From Pedobacter yonginensis (GTDB taxonomy: Bacteria > Bacteroidota > Bacteroidia > Sphingobacteriales > Sphingobacteriaceae), in NCBI RefSeq assembly GCF_003173595.1, contig NZ_QGNZ01000003.1, forward strand, positions 558,001 through 622,000: DNA of 64,000 nucleotides. The letters run 5' to 3'. Positions 1-7,431 of this stretch are shown piece after piece. The notes beneath the pieces are model-generated. The model was not told the DNA's origin and did not search any database. It saw nothing but the letters and a program-made list of their open reading frames with translations. Each line of letters starts with the position of its first letter. Position 1 is the first letter of the stretch. The translations under genes were made by a program, and so were the position numbers.

Positions 1-779
1 TTGCAGAAGAGCAGGGTGTAAAATTTATTTTCAACACCGAAGTAAATAAAATTACCGTGAATGATAATCTTGCCGAAGCTGTTTTAACCAATAATGGCAC
101 TTTTGAAACAGATTATATTGTGGGCAATGCAGATTATCACCACATCGATCAACATCTCCTCGATAAACCTTACCGAAACTACTCTGCCGAATACTGGGAC
201 AGCAGAACAATGGCACCATCTTGTTTATTATTCTATATCGGATTAAACAAAAAATTAGAAAACATCCTCCATCATAATTTATTTTTCGATGAAAACTTTG
301 ATGAACATGCAGAGGAAATCTATACCGACCCCAAATGGCCATCGAAACCACTATTTTATGCCTGTTGCCCATCCGTAACGGATCCAAGTGTAGCGCCCGA
401 AGGATGTGAAAATTTGTTTTTTTTAATCCCAATTGCACCCGGACTGAAAGATAACGAAAGCGAACGCGAAAAATATTTCAATTTATTGGTTAAGCGCTTT
501 AAAGATTTAACCGGCAACAACATCAATGAGCACATCTTATTTAAAAGAAGCTATGCTATGAACGATTTTGTTGAAGACTACCATGCATTTAAAGGAAACG
601 CTTACGGTTTAGCTAACACTTTGAAACAGACAGCCTTCCTTAAACCACGAATGAAAAGCAAGGTGTCCAATTTATTTTTTACAGGACAATTAACCGTTCC
701 TGGCCCTGGTGTACCTCCTGCGATCATATCTGGGCAGGTGGTAGTAAAAGAAATAAAAAAAAAGTTGAAAAAAGCTTGA
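1..779 (+). CDS. crtI: Phytoene desaturase, C-terminal part (cut by window edge)
   Basis: FAD-dependent carotenoid desaturase that introduces double bonds into phytoene on the way to lycopene. The frame is open from base 3, so about 258 C-terminal residues are visible of a family length near 490-500; the first ATG at 57 is internal. The C-terminal FAD-binding signature of the CrtI family is clear (FFTGQLTVPGPGVPPAIISG), preceded by the VGNADYHHID segment. In related genomes crtB usually follows crtI directly; here the gene ends at a terminator-like hairpin and no crtB follows. A crtZ homologue lies 2.8 kb downstream on the other strand. The family call is secure; the exact desaturation product cannot be told from this part. 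Confidence 0.9.
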   Translation, partial: AEEQGVKFIFNTEVNKITVNDNLAEAVLTNNGTFETDYIVGNADYHHIDQHLLDKPYRNYSAEYWDSRTMAPSCLLFYIGLNKKLENILHHNLFFDENFDEHAEEIYTDPKWPSKPLFYACCPSVTDPSVAPEGCENLFFLIPIAPGLKDNESEREKYFNLLVKRFKDLTGNNINEHILFKRSYAMNDFVEDYHAFKGNAYGLANTLKQTAFLKPRMKSKVSNLFFTGQLTVPGPGVPPAIISGQVVVKEIKKKLKKA

Positions 780-937
780 CAAAATTAAAATTTCGCTTAT
801 CTTTATAACCACAAAACAAAAACACTGCAAATTTTACTTAAAACACATTATAAGTTAAGGTTTGCTTTTGTTTCGGAATTAGAGAGAAGGCAAATTGTTG
901 AAATAAAAAATAAGAATCAACTAACCAAATATATGAT

Positions 938-975
938 AAGCAAAAAGGCTTGGGTTTTCCCAGGCCTTTTGCTTT
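938..975 (+). terminator. Rho-independent terminator-like hairpin after crtI
   Basis: The arms AAAAGGCTTGGG (943-954) and CCCAGGCCTTTT (959-970) pair with one G-T, and outer AAGC/GCTT bases extend the stem. A T-rich tail follows. It lies 160 bp after the crtI stop, so crtI looks like the last gene of its transcript. The rest of 780-1084 holds no convincing gene. Confidence 0.7.
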
Positions 976-1032
976 TAACACATTTCCGTTTTTGATAATC
1001 TTCCCCTCATTATCCTAAAAAAACTTCGGGCC

Positions 1033-1062
1033 ATAAAAAAAGCCCAGATCAATCTGAGCTTC
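1033..1062 (-). terminator. Terminator of the ECF sigma factor gene
   Basis: Read on the minus strand, arms AGCTCAGAT and ATCTGGGCT (one G-T pair) are followed by a run of seven T. It sits about 25 bp beyond the sigma factor stop codon. Confidence 0.75.
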
Positions 1063-1084
1063 TAAATTTTTTATGCTATGAGGT

Positions 1085-1615
1085 TTATACCATCTCTGCA
1101 ATGCTAAGATCTTTCGAATACGTTTTAAGGTATTTTTTAAGAATCCCCCTTGCTACGTGGATACGTGTTTTAACCGTACCAATTGGAATTTGTAACATAT
1201 CTGCAATTTCGTGATATTTATAACCTTCAAAATAACGGATAAAAGGAACATAATATTCTTGAGGCAATTGTGCTAATGCTTTATCAATATCGCCCATAAC
1301 AAATTTACTTTCCGCTTGGTTTTTGGTTGCGCTGTAAGAAAGATTTGCCGAAGAAATATCTTCACTTTGGGTAATTAATGTATTGGTTTTAACTAAACGA
1401 CGATAGTTGTTAATGAAAGTATTTTTCATGATGGTAAACAACCAGCCTTTTAAATTAGTACCCTCTTTAAATTTGTTGTAATACGTAATGGCTTTAAGCA
1501 TCGTATCTTGAACAAGGTCATTTGCATCTTCTGCATCTTTTGTAAAGTTTAACGCGTAAGATCTAAGTGATACCGAGTGATGGTTAACAAGATGGTTGAA
1601 TTCAAATTTTGTCAT
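1085..1615 (-). CDS. ECF-type RNA polymerase sigma factor
   Basis: About 176 residues starting at the ATG at 1615 (MTKFEFNHLV); an upstream in-frame start would add ten residues unlike the family. Sigma region 2 is at about residues 10-75 (DANDLVQDTMLKA, then GWLFTIMKNTFINNYRR) and region 4 at about 115-165 (EIADMLQIPIGTVKTRIHVA). It recruits RNA polymerase to a specific promoter set. No anti-sigma factor gene is adjacent. Sigma genes next to carotenoid genes are common in Bacteroidota, so a link with the flanking crtI and crtZ is possible but not shown. A TAAGTTTG -7-like box lies upstream at 1678-1685. Confidence 0.9.
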   Translation of the reverse strand: MTKFEFNHLVNHHSVSLRSYALNFTKDAEDANDLVQDTMLKAITYYNKFKEGTNLKGWLFTIMKNTFINNYRRLVKTNTLITQSEDISSANLSYSATKNQAESKFVMGDIDKALAQLPQEYYVPFIRYFEGYKYHEIADMLQIPIGTVKTRIHVARGILKKYLKTYSKDLSIAEMV

Positions 1616-1744
1616 GATGTTTAGCTTTAGGGTGATTAAAAACAAATGATTTGTTTTCTTTTACGCCAAAACTTAAACAAACTTAGTACCAAAAAAAAAT
1701 CGTACCGTGCCAAATGCGTAGAAGTAAGCAGGAGCGTATTTACG

Positions 1745-2761
1745 TCACAGAATATTTACTTCTCGCTCCAATGTGACTCCAAAAGTGGACTTTACACTGT
1801 CTATAATTTGTGCAGAAAATTTAAAAACCTCCGTGCCAGTTGCCTTGCCATGGTTAACTAAAACCAAAGCTTGGTTTTTCCACGTACCGGTTTCGCCAAC
1901 AACTTTGCCCTTCCAGCCGCATTGCTCAATCAACCAACCCGCAGCAAGTTTAATTTTACCATCAGCTGTTGGGTAATGTACCACATCGGGGTGTTTAGCA
2001 ACAACATCGGCAAACTCGTGCTTTTCAATCACTGGGTTTTTAAAGAAGCTGCCCGCATTACCAATTGTTGATGGATCGGGCAACTTACTCACCCGAATGT
2101 GCGATACCGCAGCAGACACATCACCAATATTGGGCTTCGCTATTCCCCTTTTCTCCAGTTCGGCCTCTATGGCGCCGTATGATGTATTGATATTGGCTTC
2201 AGTGGTTAACTTAAACGTAACCGAGGTAATAATGTATTGGCCTTTAAATGCGCCCTTAAAAATACTTTCCCGGTAACCAAAATGGCAATCTACAAAAGTG
2301 AAGTTCCTGATATTCCCCGTTTTAATTTCGAAAGCCGTACAACTTTCAAACACATCTTTGAGCTCAACACCGTAAGCACCTATGTTTTGAATAGGCGATG
2401 CACCCACCGTTCCGGGTATCAGGCTCAGGTTTTCTACCCCCGCAAAACCATTTACCACACAATAATTAACAAAATCGTTCCAAACCTCTCCTGCGCCAGC
2501 TTTTACCAGCACCTTATTCCCATCAATTTGCGATTCAAGACCTTTAATGCTCATTTTAATCACCAAGCCATCATAATCTTCGGTAAACAAAATATTGCTC
2601 CCGCCACCTACAATTAATAGCTTTTGGTGCTCAACCACGTCGGTATCGAACAAAGATTTTAAGTCAACTTCATTAAAAATCTCGACAAAAAACTTTGCAT
2701 TAACGTCAATACCGAAAGAGTTATAAGGTTTAAGCGAAATATTTTCTTGAATTTGAAGCAT
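1745..2761 (-). CDS. murB: UDP-N-acetylmuramate dehydrogenase
   Basis: Cytoplasmic FAD enzyme that reduces UDP-GlcNAc-enolpyruvate to UDP-MurNAc with NADPH, the second committed step of peptidoglycan precursor synthesis. The 338-residue length fits type I MurB. The FAD-binding half carries GGGSNIL and GTVGASPIQNIGAYG; the C-terminal half carries the catalytic serine loop NAGSFFKNP and ends with the glutamate-containing LEREVNIL. The start is the ATG at 2761; the frame opens further upstream only from a TTG. It may be cotranscribed with the sigma gene downstream, about 130 bp away. Confidence 0.95.
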   Translation of the reverse strand: MLQIQENISLKPYNSFGIDVNAKFFVEIFNEVDLKSLFDTDVVEHQKLLIVGGGSNILFTEDYDGLVIKMSIKGLESQIDGNKVLVKAGAGEVWNDFVNYCVVNGFAGVENLSLIPGTVGASPIQNIGAYGVELKDVFESCTAFEIKTGNIRNFTFVDCHFGYRESIFKGAFKGQYIITSVTFKLTTEANINTSYGAIEAELEKRGIAKPNIGDVSAAVSHIRVSKLPDPSTIGNAGSFFKNPVIEKHEFADVVAKHPDVVHYPTADGKIKLAAGWLIEQCGWKGKVVGETGTWKNQALVLVNHGKATGTEVFKFSAQIIDSVKSTFGVTLEREVNIL

Positions 2762-2900
2762 GTTGATGTTGTATTGTGGGCACAAAAGTAACTAATTCGC
2801 CCGAGCAATGAAATTTGAGTTTAAAAAGGTAAAAGTGGAGTACTAATGGTTGCATTCCATTAAAAAATTTTGGTAGCGCAAAGCCTGTACAAGTATCAAA

Positions 2901-2967
2901 ATCGGTTCCTGCGCTTCGCTGTATCCTTTCGCTTTGCTACAGGGATGCCGCTACGCTCAGGGCTATG
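2901..2967. repeat. REP-like GC-rich intergenic repeat copy
   Basis: A GC-richer block in an AT-rich gap, reading ..CCTGCGCTTCGCTGTATCC.. then ..GGGATGCCGCTACGCTCAGG... The layout (TTCGCT-TATA/C-CC, then GGG-TGCCGCT-C) resembles the blocks at 33.7 kb, 34.0 kb and 55.1 kb. I take it as a divergent copy of the same interspersed family; no coding potential was recognised. Confidence 0.45.
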
Positions 2968-3022
2968 AACCAACAAAAAAGCCTATGGGTTGGGTTTTCA
3001 GACACCATGCAAAACCTTTTCA

Positions 3023-3475
3023 TTATTCTACAATTCGAGTGATAGCTTCATCAAAATCAAAAGACAAAATTTCTGATTTTACACCCACTATCCGAACTCC
3101 CGAAAGCTTCCAACCTATAAATCGTGGCTTTTGTTTAGCGAAATCCAATAAACGATACCGATCTTGAGTTAATTTGGCACTAATTTCACCAACACTATCC
3201 GATTCTTTTTGAGTAAACTGCTCAATTTGGCTTTCGAGGAGAGCCAAGACCGAATCTAACGCCTCACCTTTTTTTAAACTATCAGCGTATGCTTTGGGTG
3301 TAATGCTAAATAGACTATCCAAATGTGCTTGTTCAAAATCAATCTTCTGATTGGAAGTTTCATACTTGGATTCAACAAGTGCTTCAGCCCTGTCTTGATC
3401 TGTCTTCTTCCCGCAAGCGGTAAACATTAAAATTAAATAACACAAAAAGATTGAATGGATTATTTGCTTCATCAT
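3023..3475 (-). CDS. Small lipoprotein of unknown function
   Basis: 150 residues. A hydrophobic leader ends in a lipobox, MFTAC with Cys at about residue 21, so the mature protein should be lipid-anchored and processed by LspA and Lnt (both encoded in this window). The rest is hydrophilic, with a helical, charged middle (residues 30-105) and a short C-terminal segment rich in aromatic and hydrophobic residues. I recognise no family. Two adjacent ATG codons can start it. It is probably independent of crtZ, 90 bp further downstream on the coordinate axis and on the same strand. Confidence 0.7.
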   Translation of the reverse strand: MMKQIIHSIFLCYLILMFTACGKKTDQDRAEALVESKYETSNQKIDFEQAHLDSLFSITPKAYADSLKKGEALDSVLALLESQIEQFTQKESDSVGEISAKLTQDRYRLLDFAKQKPRFIGWKLSGVRIVGVKSEILSFDFDEAITRIVE

Positions 3476-3567
3476 AATTTAACATATAAATGCGCAGAAA
3501 GTTCAGGCCAGCCTTTCACAATACAACTCAATCCATAATCAGATAAATAAATTACCTGCGCTCAACG

Positions 3568-4005
3568 TCAATTCAAAATCTTTTTCTTTACAAATAGCAG
3601 CCCAAAAGCTCTCCCATTATCCTTGCCCCTATTTTTGTGATGAATTTTGTGCGCTTTGCGCACAGCTTGCAAATAGGTGTTGTTGCTTTTAAAAGTTTTA
3701 AGTCGGCGGTGCACAAACCAATCGTGAACAATAAAATAAATCATTCCGTAAACGGTAATGCCCAGGCCAATGAAAAACTTATACCCAAAGTTTGCTCGAT
3801 CAATAAACATCAAATACACCGAAATCCCAGCGAACAAGAAGGCAAATACATCATTCCATTCAAAAAACGAATCAGACTTTTGATGGTGGGTTTTGTGTAA
3901 AAACCACAATGGTCCGTGAAACAAATACTTGTGAATTAACCAAGATACACACTCCATTAATACAATGGTTAACAGCACAATTATAAGGTTGATGAATAGA
4001 GTCAC
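3568..4005 (-). CDS. crtZ: Beta-carotene hydroxylase, fatty acid hydroxylase superfamily
   Basis: Membrane-bound di-iron hydroxylase expected to add the 3-hydroxyls of zeaxanthin. All histidine clusters of CrtZ are present in order: HKYLFH, HKTHH, HDWFVHRR and HKIHH, between three or four hydrophobic segments. At 145 residues it is slightly shorter than proteobacterial CrtZ and typical for Bacteroidota. It lies near crtI but on the opposite strand, separated by murB and a sigma factor, so the pathway genes are not in one operon here. Substrate specificity is inferred from the family. Confidence 0.88.
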   Translation of the reverse strand: MTLFINLIIVLLTIVLMECVSWLIHKYLFHGPLWFLHKTHHQKSDSFFEWNDVFAFLFAGISVYLMFIDRANFGYKFFIGLGITVYGMIYFIVHDWFVHRRLKTFKSNNTYLQAVRKAHKIHHKNRGKDNGRAFGLLFVKKKILN

Positions 4006-4025
4006 TTTGCAGATGATTAATGGTA

Positions 4026-4058
4026 TAAAGATATATAAACCAAAGCGAAACCGTCAAA
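4026..4058 (-). promoter_or_regulatory. Candidate Bacteroidota promoter for crtZ
   Basis: On the minus strand a -33 TTTG (4055-4058) and a -7 box TATCTTTA (4026-4033; consensus TAnnTTTG) are separated by 21 bp. The start codon at 4005 would give a very short leader. The assignment rests on spacing and position only. Confidence 0.4.
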
Positions 4059-4091
4059 GTGTCATAAAATTGTAACGATTATTTCAATTTT

Positions 4092-4133
4092 CAATCGATT
4101 GATTAATAAAATAAATATTTAGCGCTATTTTTG
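4092..4133 (+). promoter_or_regulatory. Candidate promoter and palindromic operator of the TetR gene
   Basis: TATTTTTG at 4126-4133 matches the Bacteroidota -7 consensus. A perfect 10-bp palindrome, CAATCGATTG (4092-4101), lies where the -33 box would be; its TTG end is 24 bp from the -7 box. A palindrome overlapping the promoter is a plausible site for autorepression by the TetR protein, but this is inference. Confidence 0.35.
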
Positions 4134-4171
4134 ACTAAAATATTAAAAAAGTCAGAAAGTAGAAAAGTAAA

Positions 4172-4777
4172 ATGATTGTAGCGGATAAAAAGAGAGAACA
4201 GATTATTGATGGTGCTATAAAACGCTTTAGCCACTTTGGGATTGGTAAAACTACCATGAACGACATTGCCGAAGACCTTTCGGTTTCTAAACCCTCTCTT
4301 TATTATTATTTTCCGGACAAGAAAAGTTTAATTGTTGGGGTTATAGAAAGGGTATTTACAGAATATTTCGACTTGCTTAAAAAGAAATACAATCCTGACG
4401 CCCCTTTGGAAGCGGTGCTTTTTCAAACGATTGACATTCGAAATACTTTTTTTATGAAGTATTTTATGCTAAGAATTTCGGAGGGGATACCAGATATTTT
4501 TAGTGATGGAGCCATGAAGAAAAAGCTTACCTCGCTTAAACATTCAGAAAAAACATTCTATGCTCAAATATTTGCAAGAGCACAAGAAAAGGGCGAAATC
4601 AAACATGAAAACATGCAACACGTAGCCGAACTATATTTAGAAAGCTTATTAGGATTAACCAATATGTGCATTATGGAGCTCGGAAAAGATTTATTGCCTG
4701 ATAAAAAAACCGTAAACAAAATGACTTTAAAACAAAAAGATCTTTCAACAATTTTTGCTAAAGGATTAAAATGCTAA
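4172..4777 (+). CDS. TetR/AcrR family transcriptional regulator
   Basis: 201 residues. The N-terminal helix-turn-helix (about residues 10-55) is typical: IIDGAIKRFSHFGIGKTTMNDIAEDLSVSKPSLYYYFPDK is readable in segments such as GKTTMNDIAEDL and KPSLYYYF. The C-terminal two thirds are helical and variable, as in ligand-binding domains of this family. It precedes the outer membrane factor, adaptor and pump genes on the same strand and is probably their local repressor. The gap to the next gene is 177 bp and is filled by heptanucleotide repeats, so a shared transcript is likely but not certain. Confidence 0.92.
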   Translation: MIVADKKREQIIDGAIKRFSHFGIGKTTMNDIAEDLSVSKPSLYYYFPDKKSLIVGVIERVFTEYFDLLKKKYNPDAPLEAVLFQTIDIRNTFFMKYFMLRISEGIPDIFSDGAMKKKLTSLKHSEKTFYAQIFARAQEKGEIKHENMQHVAELYLESLLGLTNMCIMELGKDLLPDKKTVNKMTLKQKDLSTIFAKGLKC

Positions 4778-4810
4778 AAACTTAAAACGTGAAGGCCAAA
4801 GTAAAAAGCA

Positions 4811-4922
4811 ATAACCCAATACTAATTACTTGCTACTTGATACCCAATACTTGCTACTTGACACCCGATACTTGATACTTAATACTTGCTACTCGATACT
4901 TAATACTCGCTACTCAACACAA
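4811..4922 (+). repeat. Heptanucleotide array, ATACTT type (16 units)
   Basis: The gap between tetR and the tolC-like gene can be cut into sixteen consecutive 7-mers without a slip: ATAACCC, AATACTA, ATTACTT, GCTACTT, GATACCC, AATACTT, GCTACTT, GACACCC, GATACTT and so on. The consensus is rATACTT alternating with GCTACTy. All units have one orientation. Related units recur at 59804-59831 and 59898-59947 in the atp operon. Confidence 0.85.
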
Positions 4923-4954
4923 ACAAAAACCCAAAAACAAAAAAACAATAGATT

Positions 4955-6295
4955 ATGCTTAGAGTAAAAATGGTAAAATTAATGCTTATCCTGATCACCG
5001 GCATGGCTTTACCACAACTGGTATCTGCTCAGCAGCAGGTTACCTTAAAAGATGCGCTAACCTATGCGCTCCAAAACAATGCTAATGTTCGTAAATCGAA
5101 ATTAGATATTGAAGGCGGAAGATACAAGGTTCAGGAAGTTAGGGCACAAGCTTTGCCACAACTTACAGGTACAGCAGGATTAACCTACAATCCAATTATT
5201 GGTCAGTTGGTGGCTAACTTTGGCGGACAAACACAGGCCATTAAGTTGGGGCAAAACTGGAATTCATCGGCAGGTGTTCAGCTTTCGCAGCAATTATTTA
5301 ATCAACAGGTATTTACAGGCTTGCAAGCTGCAAGATCTAGTGAAGAGTATTACAACCTTACTTCTCAACTTACAGAGGAGCAGATTATTGAATTGGTTGC
5401 AAATAACTATTACCAAGTTTTGGTTAACAGACAACAATTAAACGTAATTGATACCAACATCAAAAATGTAAAGGTGGTAGAGAAAATTGTTTCTAACCAA
5501 TACAAAAATGGTTTGGCTAGGAAAATTGATGTAGATCGGATTAACGTAAACATTACCAATTTGACTACACAACGAGAGCAAATAGTAAATGCCATTACGC
5601 AATTAGAAAATCAATTAAAGTTTTCGATGGGTATGCCCGTTACTACGCCTATTTCTTTGCCAAAAACAGAATTAACTGAAGTAACTCAGCTTCCAGAGTT
5701 TGCAGAATCCATTAACTTTTCAAACAGAACTGAAGTTAAATTATTGGATACTCAAGATAAACTCCTGTCGCTACAACGAAAGGCTTATGTTGCAGAGTAC
5801 TACCCAAGTTTGGCATTAACTGGAAATTATACCTACTCCAGCCAAAGTGATGGCTTCGATTTCTTAAACTCAAATGCAGCTGCAATTGGTTATGGCGCAT
5901 CAGCGATAGGATTAACTTTAAGAGTGCCTATCTTTAATGGGTTCTTAACCCGCTCAAAAGTGCGTCAGGCAGAGGTTGAGATTAAAAAAGCTCAAGAAGA
6001 TCGAAAACAATCTACAAACTCACTAAACTTGGCCTACGAGAATGCTAAAATTCAATTGAGGAATAACTTAAACACCATCAATTCTCAAAAGAAAAATGCA
6101 GAGTTGGCACAAGAAATTTATAAGAGCACACAAAACAATTACAACAACGGCTTAGCTTCTTTAACAGATTTGTTAGATACCGAAAATTCGTTAACGCAAG
6201 CACAAAATAGCTATACACAGGCTTTATTAAACTACAAAATAGCCGAAATACAACTGATAAAATCAAACGGAAATATTAAATCGCTAGTACAATAG
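4955..6295 (+). CDS. TolC-like outer membrane efflux protein
   Basis: 446 residues. A signal peptide ends near VSAQ (residues 24-26). Two outer membrane efflux repeats follow (about 30-220 and 240-440), rich in Gln, Asn and Ala with the long amphipathic helices typical of TolC channels; the segment TQAQNSYTQALLNYK near the C-terminus is characteristic. It forms the exit duct for the adaptor and RND pump encoded immediately downstream (stop and next start 2 bp apart). Start at 4955 is chosen because it precedes the leader; Met6 is an alternative. Confidence 0.93.
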   Translation: MLRVKMVKLMLILITGMALPQLVSAQQQVTLKDALTYALQNNANVRKSKLDIEGGRYKVQEVRAQALPQLTGTAGLTYNPIIGQLVANFGGQTQAIKLGQNWNSSAGVQLSQQLFNQQVFTGLQAARSSEEYYNLTSQLTEEQIIELVANNYYQVLVNRQQLNVIDTNIKNVKVVEKIVSNQYKNGLARKIDVDRINVNITNLTTQREQIVNAITQLENQLKFSMGMPVTTPISLPKTELTEVTQLPEFAESINFSNRTEVKLLDTQDKLLSLQRKAYVAEYYPSLALTGNYTYSSQSDGFDFLNSNAAAIGYGASAIGLTLRVPIFNGFLTRSKVRQAEVEIKKAQEDRKQSTNSLNLAYENAKIQLRNNLNTINSQKKNAELAQEIYKSTQNNYNNGLASLTDLLDTENSLTQAQNSYTQALLNYKIAEIQLIKSNGNIKSLVQ

Positions 6296-6297
6296 AA

Positions 6298-7365
6298 ATG
6301 AAAAGAGTAATAATTATAATCGTGGTAGTTGTTGTTGCACTTGGTGCAATTGCATACGTTTTAAGCAACAATAAAAAGAAGAACGAAGAGAAAACTGCTT
6401 TCATTGCTAAAGGTGGCGGTGCAGTTGCAGTTCGTGTTGCTTCTGTAGAGAAAAAAGTGGTGGATTTGGATTTTAGCGCAAATGGAAACTTCATTCCCAA
6501 CAAAGAGCTTAACTTCCTTTCAGAAAACGCTGGTCGGGTTAAAGCCATCTTTGTTGATGAAGGCGATCGCGTAACTAAAGGTCAGGTTTTAGCTCGTGTT
6601 GATGCAGAAATCATTAATACAGACAAAGAAACTGCTCAAGCAGCCTATCAAAATGCACAAAGAGATGAGGCTAGATACCAAAGCTCTTACGAAACAGGTG
6701 GTGTAACTCAACAACAATTAGATCAAGCTAAATTGGCTACCAGAAATGCAAAGTTGCGCTTACAGGCTTCGCAAAGAAGAGTGAGTGATGCAAATATCAA
6801 ATCGCCAATTAATGGAATCGTAAACAAAAGATACATTGAAGTTGGGGCTTTTGTGAATACGCAGGGTACTCAATTATTTGAATTGGTTGATGTTTCGAAA
6901 TTAAAACTTAAGGTAAACGTAAATGAATCGCAGGTTGCAAGCCTTAAAGTAGGCGATCAAATCAACATTAAATCTACCGTTTTCCCTAACGAGAAATTCT
7001 CGGGTAAAGTAACATTTATTGCGGCTAAAGCTGATGCTACTTTAAACTTCCCGGTAGAGATTGAGGTTTCGAACAATGCCAAAAATAGTTTAAGAGCAGG
7101 GATGTATGGCACAGCGGTGTTCAACTTCCCTAAGCAGGCGCCAAGTATTCTTATTCCACGTACATCTTTTGTGGGTAGTGTAAGCAGCAATCAAGTGTTC
7201 GTTTTAGATCAATCAAACAACACCTCAAAAATTCGCTCGGTAGTTACTGGCCGTATTTTGGGTGATAATGTGGAGATTTTGGATGGTTTGAAAGAAGGTG
7301 AAACGGTAATTACAAGCGGACAAATTAACTTAACTGACGGTACTGCCGTTAGCATAGTTAAGTAA
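6298..7365 (+). CDS. RND efflux periplasmic adaptor (membrane fusion protein)
   Basis: 355 residues. An N-terminal membrane anchor (about 3-25) is followed by the lipoyl-like half motif (GRVKAIFVDEGDRVTKGQVL), a short alpha-hairpin (about 105-160, with TQQQLDQAKLATRNAKLRLQ split over it), the second lipoyl half (SPINGIVNKRYIEVGAFV) and the beta-barrel and membrane-proximal domains. No lipobox is present. It joins the inner membrane pump to the TolC-like channel. The gene is tightly packed after the channel gene and 66 bp before the pump gene. Confidence 0.93.
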   Translation: MKRVIIIIVVVVVALGAIAYVLSNNKKKNEEKTAFIAKGGGAVAVRVASVEKKVVDLDFSANGNFIPNKELNFLSENAGRVKAIFVDEGDRVTKGQVLARVDAEIINTDKETAQAAYQNAQRDEARYQSSYETGGVTQQQLDQAKLATRNAKLRLQASQRRVSDANIKSPINGIVNKRYIEVGAFVNTQGTQLFELVDVSKLKLKVNVNESQVASLKVGDQINIKSTVFPNEKFSGKVTFIAAKADATLNFPVEIEVSNNAKNSLRAGMYGTAVFNFPKQAPSILIPRTSFVGSVSSNQVFVLDQSNNTSKIRSVVTGRILGDNVEILDGLKEGETVITSGQINLTDGTAVSIVK

Positions 7366-7431
7366 TTCGGAGTTTATAGTCGTGAGTCAAAAACGCAATA
7401 GCCGAATCGCTATTCGCAATAAAAAAAGAAA

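Noticed and set aside
2237..2617. A 126-codon frame antisense to murB
   Set aside because: Overlaps a gene with full catalytic motifs; composition is that of a shadow frame.
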